This document shows, piece by piece, positions 44,492-53,019 of a stretch of DNA of 64,000 nt. The notes under the pieces are model-generated. The model saw only the letters and a program-made list of their open reading frames with translations. It did no database searches and was not told the DNA's origin. Source of the stretch: Microcaldota archaeon (lineage in GTDB: Archaea > Micrarchaeota > Micrarchaeia > Micrarchaeales > Micrarchaeaceae); NCBI GenBank assembly GCA_021810105.1, contig JAJZJM010000003.1, forward strand, positions 1-64,000, given 5' to 3'. Numbering within the stretch: the stretch's first letter is position 1; each line of letters opens with the position of its first letter. The position numbers and the translations under genes were made by a program.

Positions 44492-44594
44492 GCAGGGGTT
44501 CCAGAGTCTGGTCTGGCGAAAGCCACAGAAAAATGGGCAGGACTTAAGATCCTGTGGCCTAGTGCCTTCGAGAGTTCGAATCTCTCCCCCTGCA
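44492..44594 (+). tRNA. tRNA-Leu (TAA) with a hairpin insert in the D-loop
   Basis: Acceptor GCAGGGG pairs with CCCCTGC before discriminator A. The anticodon arm is CAGGA CTTAAGA TCCTG (TAA), a long variable arm TGGCCTAGTGCCTTC follows, and the T-arm is GAGAG TTCGAAT CTCTC. The gene is 103 bases, about 16-18 longer than a usual archaeal tRNA-Leu. The extra bases lie in the D-loop after CTGGTC and contain the perfect hairpin TGGC-GAAA-GCCA (44514-44525). A TATA-like TATATACAAT lies about 20 bases upstream. The insert may be a non-canonical intron or a true D-loop extension. Confidence 0.88.
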
Positions 44595-44599
44595 AATTC

Positions 44600-45327
44600 A
44601 ATTTACGGTGACAAGCCAGGGTTCGGAAATCCGAAACGGAAATCTTCAAGGAAGGAAGATTTCAATAGGCTTTTCGACAATCTCAAGCACGTGTCCATGA
44701 ATCTTTCATGGCACCAATTACAGCAGCCACAATCGGTATTGCACAAGACGCAAACCAAGAGGTTTGCGGGAAAGAGGAAGACGCCCAAATACGGCACTCT
44801 ATCAAAGGCGTTCAGTAACGGACAGCTTTCGCAGTTCTTACATGCGATAGAAAGCGACAAGTTTCGCCTATTATTTTTCGTATCAAGTGCAGCTTGGACT
44901 ACGTATAGGTGAAGCAGTCAGGGTAAACATAAAGGACATCAATTTTGAGATACGGGAACTTACCTCGAAGACCGAGAAGGCGAGAACCTTAGACACCTTG
45001 ATCATACCTGTGCTGCTGTTTAAGGATACCATAGCCTTCATCTCGAAGCACAAGACCGAGATTGAGAAATCGTAGGGATACTTATTCTTTGCAGATAAAC
45101 TGCGAACCAAACGGCCATAGCCGTTCCTTGAGTAGAACTACATCCGCAACAGGTCCAGGTGTTATATCAGGTTGGCTGGCTTGGATGAGGTCTATGATAC
45201 TTCAGACGAAACAAACCCAGATAGAAGCGTAAGACATCTTCATAGGCTGGCTACACATAGCCTGAGGCACTATGCGATAAACAAGGAAATAGCGCATTTT
45301 CATCCGAGCAAATTCGAAGATTTTTAG
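44600..45327 (+). pseudogene. Decayed tyrosine recombinase (integrase) next to tRNA-Leu
   Basis: Reading through the region gives an integrase with one frameshift near 44885 and three in-frame TAG codons (45073, 45118, 45133). Recognisable parts are QLGLRIGEAVRVNIKDINFE with the first catalytic Arg, a catalytic-Lys region, and LATHSLRHYAIN with the H-x-x-R box. The tyrosine-containing end is missing. Its position directly 3' of tRNA-Leu is the typical place for an integrase of an element inserted in a tRNA gene. The ORF-track frames 44490 and 44887 are pieces of it. Confidence 0.75.
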
Positions 45328-45545
45328 AATATTACGATAGGCACAAACTGCCTGGAAAGGAAAATGAGGCAGGCGTTTACAGGGAATCTGGTTTTGTCAT
45401 AGAGCTCCTAGTGAAAAACTATGGAAAGGAAAAACTGCTTCGCTTGATTAGATCTATAAAAGATGCGGGAAACGAAGCGGCATTCGCCAAGAAGTTCAAG
45501 AATATTTACGGATTTGAGCTAAATTACAATAACTTCAACAGGTAA
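45291..45545 (+). pseudogene. C-terminal fragment of a gluzincin-type peptidase-like protein
   Basis: An open frame without a start codon reads SSEQIRRFLEYYDRHKL, then YRESGFVIELLVKNYGKEKL and ends at TAA 45545. The pattern of an S-G-F-V-x-x-L helix followed by YG-x-x-K-L resembles the helical end of MA-clan metallopeptidases. No zinc motif is present in the fragment. It overlaps the integrase remnant in another frame and is probably debris of a lost gene. Confidence 0.35.
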
Positions 45546-45568
45546 CTTGCCCTTTCTTTCAAGAAAGT

Positions 45569-45641
45569 GAAAATAGCCGGTATTTGAACCCGGGTTACTG
45601 CCTTGGCAAGGCAATGTCCTACCAGGCTAGACTACTATCGC
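45569..45641 (-). tRNA. Degenerate tRNA-Gly (GCC)
   Basis: The 5' part is normal: acceptor GCGATAG, D-arm GTCTAGCCTGGTAGGAC, anticodon loop TTGCCAA with anticodon GCC. The T-arm has one mismatch (CCGGG TTCAAAT ACCGG) and the 3' acceptor strand is CTATTTT instead of CTATCGC, so only four bases pair by Watson-Crick rules with two possible G-U pairs. The 3' end faces the decayed integrase region. It may be a pseudogene damaged by excision or integration, or a tRNA repaired by editing. Confidence 0.65.
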
Positions 45642-45724
45642 ACAGAGCTATAATTGCACACAACCATATAAAAAAGATAGATTACCTAACTATAGAATAA
45701 GTCTGCCAAATATGGTGCATATCA

Positions 45725-46888
45725 ATGGCTTCGCCCAACGCTTCGGAAGAGGCAAGAGAGACCGAGAACGAGCTCAAGAAACTCGAAGAGGACAAGGAGA
45801 AGCTCATAGTCTCTTTCGGCGCATCGAGGATAGAGGAACTGAAGGAAACCCCTAAAAACAGGAGCTTCCACAACGGTCTACTGACATCTCACAGGGATTT
45901 TGATAAGTTCTACAAGAAGCTTCTTGCGCACGAGAAGAGCGCCATAGTTTCCGGGCTGAACCCAAGCGGCACATTCCACCTCGGCCACATAGGCGTCTTC
46001 GACATAAATCTCTTCTTCCAGAAGGAATATAATACAGACCTTTATGCCCCAATATCGGATGACGAGAGTTACGTTGCCGGCAAGATCCCAGACCAAGAGA
46101 CTGGGCTAAAGAACGCCTTCAGGCTCATTGCCGAATTCCTTGCCTATGGCTACGAGCCCCAAAAAACGCACTTCATAATAGACCAGATATACACGAACAT
46201 CTACAACCTCGCAATAAAGCTGTCAAGGGGAATAAACATCACAACGGTAAAGGCGATCTACGGATACCAGGACTCGGACAACATAGGGCTTAATTTTTAT
46301 CCTTCGGTGCAATCGGCCCATATAATACTCCCGCAGACGCTTGGTATAAAGAACGTGCTCGTGCCGATAGGACTTGATGAGGATACTCATCTCAGGGCAT
46401 CAAGGGACGTAGCAGACAAGTTTGGATATCAGAAAGCCTCTGTGCTACATGGCCGATTCCTTCCAGGCATAGATGGCAGGAAAATGTCAAAATCAAAGGG
46501 CAACGCAATATACCTAATGGATGATCAGGAAACGATAAAGCACAAGATATCAAGGGCGTTTAGCGGCGGGAGGACAACTGCAGAGGAGCATAGGAAGCTC
46601 GGCGGTATACCAGAGATAGACATCGCTTACCTTTATCTCAAATATCTATTCTACGACAAGACGCAGACGGAGCAGCTCTATAAAGACTACAAGAGCGGCA
46701 AGATACTAACCGGGGAAATAAAGAAAATGCTACTGGAGGAGGTCCTGAAAAGGACGATAGAATTACAGGAAAGGAGGAAAAAAGTCACTGCAAAGCAGAT
46801 GGCAGGAGCGATAATGTGCAATGAAGACATAGATGTGGAAGCAATGATAGACAAGTCGGGAGTGCTCTCCGAAGAGAGGAAAAGCTAG
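45725..46888 (+). CDS. trpS: Tryptophanyl-tRNA synthetase
   Basis: A 387-residue class I synthetase. The HIGH-like motif is NPSGTFHLGHIG and the KMSKS motif is DGRKMSKSKGNA. IPDQETGLKNAFR and FYPSVQSAHI match the archaeal/eukaryotic TrpRS rather than TyrRS. The N-terminal 50 residues are an acidic/basic coiled coil. Its codon use is visibly more G/C-rich than neighbouring genes (many AAG, CTC and ATA-ATC mixes), which may hint at transfer, but this was not measured. Confidence 0.88.
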   Translation: MASPNASEEARETENELKKLEEDKEKLIVSFGASRIEELKETPKNRSFHNGLLTSHRDFDKFYKKLLAHEKSAIVSGLNPSGTFHLGHIGVFDINLFFQKEYNTDLYAPISDDESYVAGKIPDQETGLKNAFRLIAEFLAYGYEPQKTHFIIDQIYTNIYNLAIKLSRGINITTVKAIYGYQDSDNIGLNFYPSVQSAHIILPQTLGIKNVLVPIGLDEDTHLRASRDVADKFGYQKASVLHGRFLPGIDGRKMSKSKGNAIYLMDDQETIKHKISRAFSGGRTTAEEHRKLGGIPEIDIAYLYLKYLFYDKTQTEQLYKDYKSGKILTGEIKKMLLEEVLKRTIELQERRKKVTAKQMAGAIMCNEDIDVEAMIDKSGVLSEERKS

Positions 46889-46908
46889 CCCGGGTCTGGG
46901 ACATAAGT

Positions 46909-47076
46909 CTACTCTTTTAGGATGACCACATATACGCGACGTCCAATGTATGATTTCGGTGCATCCACTTTTGCAGAGTTTCCGAATTTAGTTATTATCT
47001 TTTCGTAGAATGTTTCGACATCTTTACCTAAAGATAATGCGTCTTTCATAATTTTAACGTCGTTTTTTCGAGACAT
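46909..47076 (-). CDS. DUF2080-type transposon-associated protein
   Basis: A 55-residue frame missed by the track, from ATG 47076 to TAG 46909. The second half, ITKFGNSAKVDAPKSYIGRR followed by VYVVIL, matches the archaeal DUF2080 family found next to transposase genes. No transposase is seen in the window, so this is an orphan or a relic of an insertion sequence. Confidence 0.72.
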   Translation of the reverse strand: MSRKNDVKIMKDALSLGKDVETFYEKIITKFGNSAKVDAPKSYIGRRVYVVILKE

Positions 47077-47099
47077 ATATTCATCATTATTGATGGTTT

Positions 47100-47442
47100 T
47101 AGCAACAATTTACGTCTTATTATGTATATCCTTTGGATATCCTTATATATCTTTCTATTTAATAGTATAATGCCCGTTTCTTAGTTTCTTTTGCTCCTTT
47201 CCCCACCTTCCTTGGTGTCTCCCAACACCATATAATCCTACGCTTCGAGTTCTCTCCATAGATGTCGCCAAAAACATCTATACTCACAGGTTTTAAGAAA
47301 CCTGTGAGATTGTTATAATAGCGGAACTCTCAGAAAACGGTATAATTATTCAACACAGCATTAAAATGCAAAATTTTAAATATGGCTGTTTACTAATATG
47401 AATGACTAATTATTCTATAAGTCATTGCAGAGGTGTTTATCT
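47100..47442. other. Non-coding region with insertion-sequence-like debris
   Basis: No coding frame is supported in these bases. A TGGTGT/ACACCA hairpin lies near 47210-47230 and the perfect hairpin at 47283-47308 follows. The region adjoins the orphan DUF2080 gene and may be the end of a lost element. The last 100 bases are AT-rich and probably contain the promoter of the geranylgeranyl reductase gene, with GAGGTG at 47430-47435 as its ribosome site. Confidence 0.45.
47283..47308. repeat. Perfect 11-base inverted repeat
   Basis: CTCACAGGTTT (47283-47293) and AAACCTGTGAG (47298-47308) pair perfectly around TAAG. It could be the subterminal hairpin of an IS200/IS605-type element or a structured leader. 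No second copy was noticed in the window. Confidence 0.6.
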
Positions 47443-48882
47443 ATGAAAGAAAAATATGATGTAATAGTTGCAGGAGCAGGAATGGCAGGCTCTCTGGCTG
47501 CAGCTGTAGCTGCGAAAAAGGGTCTAAATGTATTGCTTCTTGATAGAAACAAAGAACAAGAGGTAGGCAAGAAGACAAATTGGGGCTGGGTATGCGGAGA
47601 TGCTGTTGCGGATGCACACCTTCAATTCATAAAGTCAAAAATAGGACTGAATTTCGATTATCCGGAACTTGATGTGAAGGTAGATGGCGTACTTGTACTA
47701 TCGCCAGACCTTGAGTACAAAATACCATTTGAAGGAGCGGGATACGTTCTCAATAGGCCTGCGTTTGAGCAAAAACTTATGAAGGAAGCAAGGAAAAACG
47801 GAGCAGAGTACGTTTCCGAATTCGAAGTAGAAGGCCCAGTAGTAGAAAATAACTACATGGTTGGCATATTTGGCAAAGACAAAGACAAGCAGCATAAGGA
47901 GATAAGGGCAAAAATCGTAATAGACGCACTAGGAGTCGCTACTACTTTGAGAAGAAAGTTGCCTGACAACCCCTACATAGACAAAGTTGTTGATGTGTCT
48001 GACCTGGAATCTACAGGCAGATACATATATGATTTCGAAGCGGATCACGTAGACGAAAGGTTCTATGACCCTAAGAATGCCCTGATACACCTTAATCAGG
48101 AATGGGCGCCAGGAGGATATGGTTGGGTATTTCCCAAGAAAGGCACGCGAGTAAACATAGGTATAGGTGTACAGAAAGAGAGTCTAGAAATAAGAAACAA
48201 GAAGCTAGGAAAGAACGATACGCTGCATACGCTCATGGATGAATATGTAAAACACAACCCTGTAATAAAAGAGCCAAGGCTTTATAACGAAAACAACAAC
48301 GGTAAAGGCTATTGGTCTGTTGCTGTAAGGAGGCAATTGGATTGCTTGGTTTTCAATGGTTATATAGGCGCGGGAGACAGTATGGCAATGCCCAACCCAA
48401 TAAGTGCAGGAGGCATAGGCCCTGCGCTAGTTTCGGGAATCCTCGCAGGCGAGGCTGCCGCAAGGGCGCTAAGCAGCGGCGATGTAAGCCTGGAATCGTT
48501 ATGGCAGTACAACCTAGATTTCAATGAGGCTTACGGAAAGAAAACCGCAGGGCTTGAAGTATTCAGGACGTACTTGCAATCCTTGAATAACAATACGATA
48601 AATTACGGAATGAGGATGTTTTTGACGGCGAAGGAGGCAGAGGACTTAAGCTATGGTGTTGTTCCTGACCTCAGCCTTGCATCGAAAGCAAAGCTCATAC
48701 TCAAAGGCGCATCCAATATCAAAGCTTTCCAAAATCTTTTATACGTAGTAAAGAAGATGAAGGAACTTAATAATATCTACGAGCACTACCCCAAAAATAT
48801 AAGGGAATTTGCTGGGTGGAAAGAAAAGGTATCAGCAAGCATGGAAGAGGCAAAGGAGAAATTCAAACCAAATCCAATATGA
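47443..48882 (+). CDS. Geranylgeranyl reductase family flavoprotein
   Basis: A 479-residue FAD enzyme from ATG 47443, chosen because GAGGTG lies 7 bases upstream; the track start adds six residues. FAD motif VAGAGMAGSLAAAVA, then WGWVCGDAVADAH with the Cys typical of archaeal reductases, and GYIGAGDSMAMPNPISAGGIGPAL. It saturates double bonds of geranylgeranyl chains of archaeal membrane lipids, or of a menaquinone side chain. The rpoK gene follows 11 bases later. Confidence 0.87.
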   Translation: MKEKYDVIVAGAGMAGSLAAAVAAKKGLNVLLLDRNKEQEVGKKTNWGWVCGDAVADAHLQFIKSKIGLNFDYPELDVKVDGVLVLSPDLEYKIPFEGAGYVLNRPAFEQKLMKEARKNGAEYVSEFEVEGPVVENNYMVGIFGKDKDKQHKEIRAKIVIDALGVATTLRRKLPDNPYIDKVVDVSDLESTGRYIYDFEADHVDERFYDPKNALIHLNQEWAPGGYGWVFPKKGTRVNIGIGVQKESLEIRNKKLGKNDTLHTLMDEYVKHNPVIKEPRLYNENNNGKGYWSVAVRRQLDCLVFNGYIGAGDSMAMPNPISAGGIGPALVSGILAGEAAARALSSGDVSLESLWQYNLDFNEAYGKKTAGLEVFRTYLQSLNNNTINYGMRMFLTAKEAEDLSYGVVPDLSLASKAKLILKGASNIKAFQNLLYVVKKMKELNNIYEHYPKNIREFAGWKEKVSASMEEAKEKFKPNPI

Positions 48883-48893
48883 TTGGTGACGAT

Positions 48894-49073
48894 ATGGCAG
48901 AAAAATATTCAAAATATGAAAAAGCAAGAATAATAGGAGCAAGAGCATTGCAGCTCGCGTATGGTGCCCCTCCTCTTATTAAAGTGCCGGAAGGAACAAT
49001 AAATCCAATAGACCTGGCAGAGCTGGAATTTAAGGAAGACGTAATACCAATCACAATATTGAGAGAAGAATGA
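48894..49073 (+). CDS. rpoK: DNA-directed RNA polymerase subunit K
   Basis: From ATG 48894 the protein has 59 residues, the usual RpoK size. GGTGA lies 6 bases upstream. The sequence MAEKYSKYEKARIIGARALQ, APPLIK, and the end DVIPITILREE match archaeal RpoK / eukaryotic Rpb6. It stabilises the polymerase core. The track start 48816 lies within the previous gene and is not used. Confidence 0.9.
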   Translation: MAEKYSKYEKARIIGARALQLAYGAPPLIKVPEGTINPIDLAELEFKEDVIPITILREE

Positions 49074-49091
49074 CGGCATACGTCTGGAAAG

Positions 49092-49841
49092 CTATCTGTA
49101 TTTTCTTATTGAGTCAGGAGTTCCCACTAGTGTGCCCTCCATAGAGTAAATCGCAGAATTGTCATAGTCGAATATATGGTTTCTGAAGAGTGGGCTTATA
49201 TTTTTCTCGCGCACCTCATTTACTGGCATGCCTGTTATTAGGTCATTAAATGCTGGCATGACTATCAGCTTAATGTTCTTATTTACCTTGTCAAACACTT
49301 CCGATGCATTCTTGTAGTTCAAGTTTGCCACTAGCCACGCTTTGTGGCTTTCACGATCTGCGCCAAACGACATTGCAATATGGTTGTGTGCGGCTATGAG
49401 GTACTCTTTTTGCATAGCTTCCACAGATGGCCATGCATGCCCATGCAAGAGCCCCACATTGTCTAGCAGCATCTCATCCCGCATATCTGCTTTAACTACC
49501 TCTTCGAGCCTGGAATCGTGGTTTCCCAGGGTTATCGTTATCTCAAATCCTGACAGCCTTTTGAAGAAATCGTTAACCAACGCGCGTTCAACAGAGTCAG
49601 GGTTCAATATGCTCTCTTTAACATCTCCCAGGATTATTATTTTATGTGCACCGTTCTCTTCTGCTATTTTTGCCAGGTTTGAGGCCATGTTCTCAGTTGC
49701 AGTATTCAGCATTATTCCTTTGTCCCTGAGCTTCCTTTCCATCCCTATGTGCAGGTCACCTACAACAATGTATGAATCGCCTTTCCCCCTAAGCAATATT
49801 GCTGCCCTATTGTATAGCACCCTTACCTCATATTTTCCCAT
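49092..49841 (-). CDS. Calcineurin-like metallophosphoesterase (COG1407 type)
   Basis: About 249 residues from ATG 49841 (MGKYEVRVLYNRAAILL); the track start 49874 adds eleven hydrophobic residues. Metal motifs: VVGDLHIGMERKL, ILGDVKES, TLGNHDSRLEE and LLHGHAWPS. This matches the archaeal COG1407 phosphoesterases, whose substrates are unknown though often linked to nucleic acid metabolism. It is convergent with rpoK. Confidence 0.82.
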   Translation of the reverse strand: MGKYEVRVLYNRAAILLRGKGDSYIVVGDLHIGMERKLRDKGIMLNTATENMASNLAKIAEENGAHKIIILGDVKESILNPDSVERALVNDFFKRLSGFEITITLGNHDSRLEEVVKADMRDEMLLDNVGLLHGHAWPSVEAMQKEYLIAAHNHIAMSFGADRESHKAWLVANLNYKNASEVFDKVNKNIKLIVMPAFNDLITGMPVNEVREKNISPLFRNHIFDYDNSAIYSMEGTLVGTPDSIRKYR

Positions 49842-49892
49842 AAGCATTAAATTGAAAGCCAAATATATTAACATATAGAGTTTGATGCTTGC

Positions 49893-50993
49893 ATGGTCTC
49901 TCTTTCACCAACAATAGGCAGGGTATTCGGCATACCTGTGCAGCTTCACTGGACATTCCTGGGCTTAATGCTGCTCGCATTTGTCCTTTTAATCACTGCG
50001 TCCGGAGGGGCATTTCTTTTCTCCCTGATCATCCTCCTATTCATATGCGTTCTCATACACGAATTTGCACACTCCCTCACTGCTCTTAGGAACGGCATAA
50101 AGGTAAAGAAAATAATACTATTGCCTATAGGTGGCGCATCCGTAATCGATTTGAACAAAGTAAAGCCAAGACTGGAATTCAAGATAGCAATAGCAGGCCC
50201 TATAATGAGCATAATCCTGGGCATTATATTCCTTCCATTATATCTTCTCTTTCCAGGAGGGCTAATCGGGCAGGCCCTACAGTTCCTTTTTGAGATAAAC
50301 CTGCTTCTGGGAGTCTTTAACCTTCTACCAGGATTTCCTTTAGACGGCGGAAGGGTTCTAAGAAGCTATCTTCAGATAAAACGCAGCTTCATCGACGCTA
50401 CAAGGGTTACAGTAAAGGCAAGCAATGCTGTTATTGTCTTATTCATAATAGGAACCGTAATATACGCAGCAGCAATAAAAAACGTCACTTTCTCTTACAG
50501 GGAGTTCATAGTTTTATGGGACATAATAATCGCACTCTTCCTATACGAAGGCGCAAGGGCGGAGTTGCAGAGCGCTGAATTCAAAAACAGTGCAGCCGAC
50601 CTCAGGGCGCGGGACATGATGACAAGGAACTTCATTTTCGTAAGCCGCAACACAGGCATAAATGCATTATACAGGGAAATGGTGAGCAGAGGCACTACGC
50701 TGTTACTCACAAGAAAAGGGGGTAAGATCTATGCGATGTTTGGGGATGTCCAAAAGTTTAAGAATTACAGCAATTTAAGCGAAAGGGGGATAATGAGCCT
50801 TTTCAAGACCGAAGTCCCTCAAATAAAAGAGAGCCTTAAGCTTTCTAAAGCTCTGGACATCATGCAAATCGATGAGGTAAACGTGCTAGCTGTAACTAAA
50901 GGGACAAAAGTGACAGGGGTTCTTTATGCGCCAAACATATACGCTGCAATGCAAATATATCTGTCCAAATCTAAAGACCAAAAGAATCGTTAG
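49893..50993 (+). CDS. Site-2 protease (M50) intramembrane metalloprotease with C-terminal CBS-like region
   Basis: A 366-residue protein with about six membrane helices. The zinc motif HEFAH lies in VLIHEFAHSLTAL and the third ligand region is FPLDGGRVLRSYL. After the membrane domain, residues 245-350 look like a CBS pair (DMMTRNFIFVSRN). Such proteases cleave membrane-bound regulators. The start begins SPTIGRVFGIPVQLHWTF, typical of the family. Confidence 0.87.
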   Translation: MVSLSPTIGRVFGIPVQLHWTFLGLMLLAFVLLITASGGAFLFSLIILLFICVLIHEFAHSLTALRNGIKVKKIILLPIGGASVIDLNKVKPRLEFKIAIAGPIMSIILGIIFLPLYLLFPGGLIGQALQFLFEINLLLGVFNLLPGFPLDGGRVLRSYLQIKRSFIDATRVTVKASNAVIVLFIIGTVIYAAAIKNVTFSYREFIVLWDIIIALFLYEGARAELQSAEFKNSAADLRARDMMTRNFIFVSRNTGINALYREMVSRGTTLLLTRKGGKIYAMFGDVQKFKNYSNLSERGIMSLFKTEVPQIKESLKLSKALDIMQIDEVNVLAVTKGTKVTGVLYAPNIYAAMQIYLSKSKDQKNR

Positions 50994-51002
50994 GGCATGC
51001 GG

Positions 51003-51506
51003 CTATTTGAATTGATAAATCTTTTTAATAACGAACTCAGCCCTCGCCTCATCTGGCTGCATACCAAGCGATTTTATTACATTTAGCAACTTATCCGACG
51101 TAGGACGTATTCCATTCACAAGAAGGAAATAAGATGCATACACATAGATGAGGTGGCTTTTTATTCCACTATCCAATATTATAGATAGCAAATTATTATC
51201 AACATGCATCCCAGCAGATGTTATGCAATCTATCAGGTTTTTCCTGTCTATCTCTCTCCCTGCGAAACTAAGGAAACCTGCAGCATAGAAGTATGGCATG
51301 ATTTTGTTATGATCTCTGTCGGTTGCTACATCTTTTTTCAAAGCGTTTCCAAGTTGATCAAGAAGTATATCTGTGCATGTGGCTGTTATGGCGTTCAAAA
51401 TCGCTTTAAGGGTCTGATAGCCGCTTAGCTCTTCAAACCCATCCGGGCCAATCCTGTTTATCGACTCAGAATGCTCTTCCATAAAATCCCCAGTGTTTTC
51501 CCCCAT
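51003..51506 (-). CDS. Protein with two tandem ribosomal-stalk L12/P1-like helical domains
   Basis: A 167-residue protein. Residues 71-113 (YFYAAGFLSFAGREIDRKNL and following) and 121-163 (YVYASYFLLVNGIRPTSDKL and following) are two copies, 50 residues apart, of a helical unit that resembles the N-terminal dimerisation domain of archaeal L12 (P1), including the G-hydrophobic-x-x-(D/P)-(D/E) turn (SAGMHVD, SLGMQPDEA). The acidic stalk tail is absent. The first 70 residues are unrecognised. The likeness is by eye; function is unknown. Confidence 0.6.
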   Translation of the reverse strand: MGENTGDFMEEHSESINRIGPDGFEELSGYQTLKAILNAITATCTDILLDQLGNALKKDVATDRDHNKIMPYFYAAGFLSFAGREIDRKNLIDCITSAGMHVDNNLLSIILDSGIKSHLIYVYASYFLLVNGIRPTSDKLLNVIKSLGMQPDEARAEFVIKKIYQFK

Positions 51507-51615
51507 CCAATCATAAATTTATGATCGATTCACATACTTACGTTTTTTGGGGAGCTATGACAAATTATTTATATGCGGATTCCATAATCAAATTGTATAG
51601 GATTAGGGGCATGCG

Positions 51616-52938
51616 ATGGAGAGATCTAGGGGTATGCAGCAGAATATAGAAGCAAAGATCATTCCAATAGTGCATCATTTAGACAAGCACATATACCCGA
51701 GCGGATACATGCCAGCATCACTCACATACGAACCCTACAGGCCCTGCTGGTTTAGGGACTCCGCAATGGTCTCGTTATCTTTAATAGAGGCCAGTTCTAG
51801 CCTGACAACGCGCAAGATGCCCAAAGAAGAGAACTATTCGGTTGCAAGTCTTGCATCTGAAAGCTCTGCCCGCCAACTCAATTTCCTTTGGTGTGCGATT
51901 AGTAATTTTATCAGAAATATGGAAGTGGGAATCTCGATTCCGTATGAGGACCCCTCTTTTTTTAAGCTATCCTCGCATCTTCCCGCAAGGGTAGGGAAAG
52001 ATGGAATGCTATTTTTTATAGCATCAAATGGAGAAATAATCAGAGATACGGTTGAAAGCAGCGAATGGCTTAGACAGTATGATTCTCTGCCATTGACTCT
52101 AATGGCTACGCATTCCTACATGAGCAACATTGGGGCTGAAAAAATAGAAGTTCCGCTAAGGATATTCAGCGAAAATATAAGCACAATCTTAAATTACATG
52201 GTTAAAGTGTACAAAGCACCTTCATTCAATGCATGGGAGGTAGACGGGCACCAACTGCATTCGTATACCCTCGCCTCCCTATATAGGGGTTTTATATCCG
52301 CACTCCAGATTGCAGAAAAGCTTGGATTACACATTCCAAACGAAATGAAGGACAAACCAAAATGGATGGACAACTTCCTAAGCAATTTTTTTATCAGGGA
52401 TGGCATACTCTACAAGGCAAAAAACGTCTTAAGGCAAGATGGGCGCGGTTTTGAAAGCGAACCTGTTAAACAGGTAGACGCATCTGAAATATTTGTATTT
52501 ACGCGTTTTAAACCGGAAAGCATAACTCATGATATAAAAGCAAACACTATGGAATCTATAGAGAAAAAGAGGTTCGGGGCAAACATCCTCCCGACAAGGT
52601 TTGACGGAGATTCCTATTTCTTTGGAGGCAGGTGGATACTTTTAGGTATGGAGGCGGCACGTCATTATATCGAAACTCAAGAAATTGAGAAAGCGGCAAA
52701 GATAATCTCATATGTAGAAAAAAAATATTTACGCCAAGGAAATGTGATGATTCCTGAACAGGAAATAATAGACCCAGAATCAATGGAAAAAGATTCAGGT
52801 AACTACTATATAAAAAATGGATACAGCGCAATAAACGATCTTGCATGGTCGGAAGCCGCATACGTTTCCGCATGTACCTCGCTATTAAGGGCAACCGATA
52901 ATGCTGCTGAATCGAGCAGGCTTAAAATAAGGGCGTAA
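51616..52938 (+). CDS. GH15 glucoamylase-like protein
   Basis: A 440-residue protein with the six-hairpin glycosidase pattern: YRPCWFRDSAMVSLSLIEA near the start, FNAWEVDGHQLHSYTLASLY with the likely catalytic acid, PTRFDGDSYFFGGRW, VMIPEQEI with the likely base Glu, and DLAWSEAAYVSA. It would hydrolyse alpha-linked glucose from glycogen or a similar glucan in the cytoplasm, as no signal peptide is present. The substrate is inferred. Confidence 0.75.
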   Translation: MERSRGMQQNIEAKIIPIVHHLDKHIYPSGYMPASLTYEPYRPCWFRDSAMVSLSLIEASSSLTTRKMPKEENYSVASLASESSARQLNFLWCAISNFIRNMEVGISIPYEDPSFFKLSSHLPARVGKDGMLFFIASNGEIIRDTVESSEWLRQYDSLPLTLMATHSYMSNIGAEKIEVPLRIFSENISTILNYMVKVYKAPSFNAWEVDGHQLHSYTLASLYRGFISALQIAEKLGLHIPNEMKDKPKWMDNFLSNFFIRDGILYKAKNVLRQDGRGFESEPVKQVDASEIFVFTRFKPESITHDIKANTMESIEKKRFGANILPTRFDGDSYFFGGRWILLGMEAARHYIETQEIEKAAKIISYVEKKYLRQGNVMIPEQEIIDPESMEKDSGNYYIKNGYSAINDLAWSEAAYVSACTSLLRATDNAAESSRLKIRA

Positions 52939-53019
52939 AACGTCTAAATCAAAAGGAATAAATAACCCAACAGCAATGCTAAATTATAGTTACCAGCGTG
53001 CGACCGGTCTGGTGTAAGA

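Noticed and set aside
44490-44600. N-terminal part of the 44490 ORF
   Set aside because: It reads through tRNA-Leu; only the downstream part resembles integrase.
45073-45135. TAG recoding (pyrrolysine-like) suggested by three TAG codons in the integrase
   Set aside because: TAG ends many intact genes here (sdhA, aconitase, Rieske), the integrase also has a frameshift, and no pylTS genes are seen.
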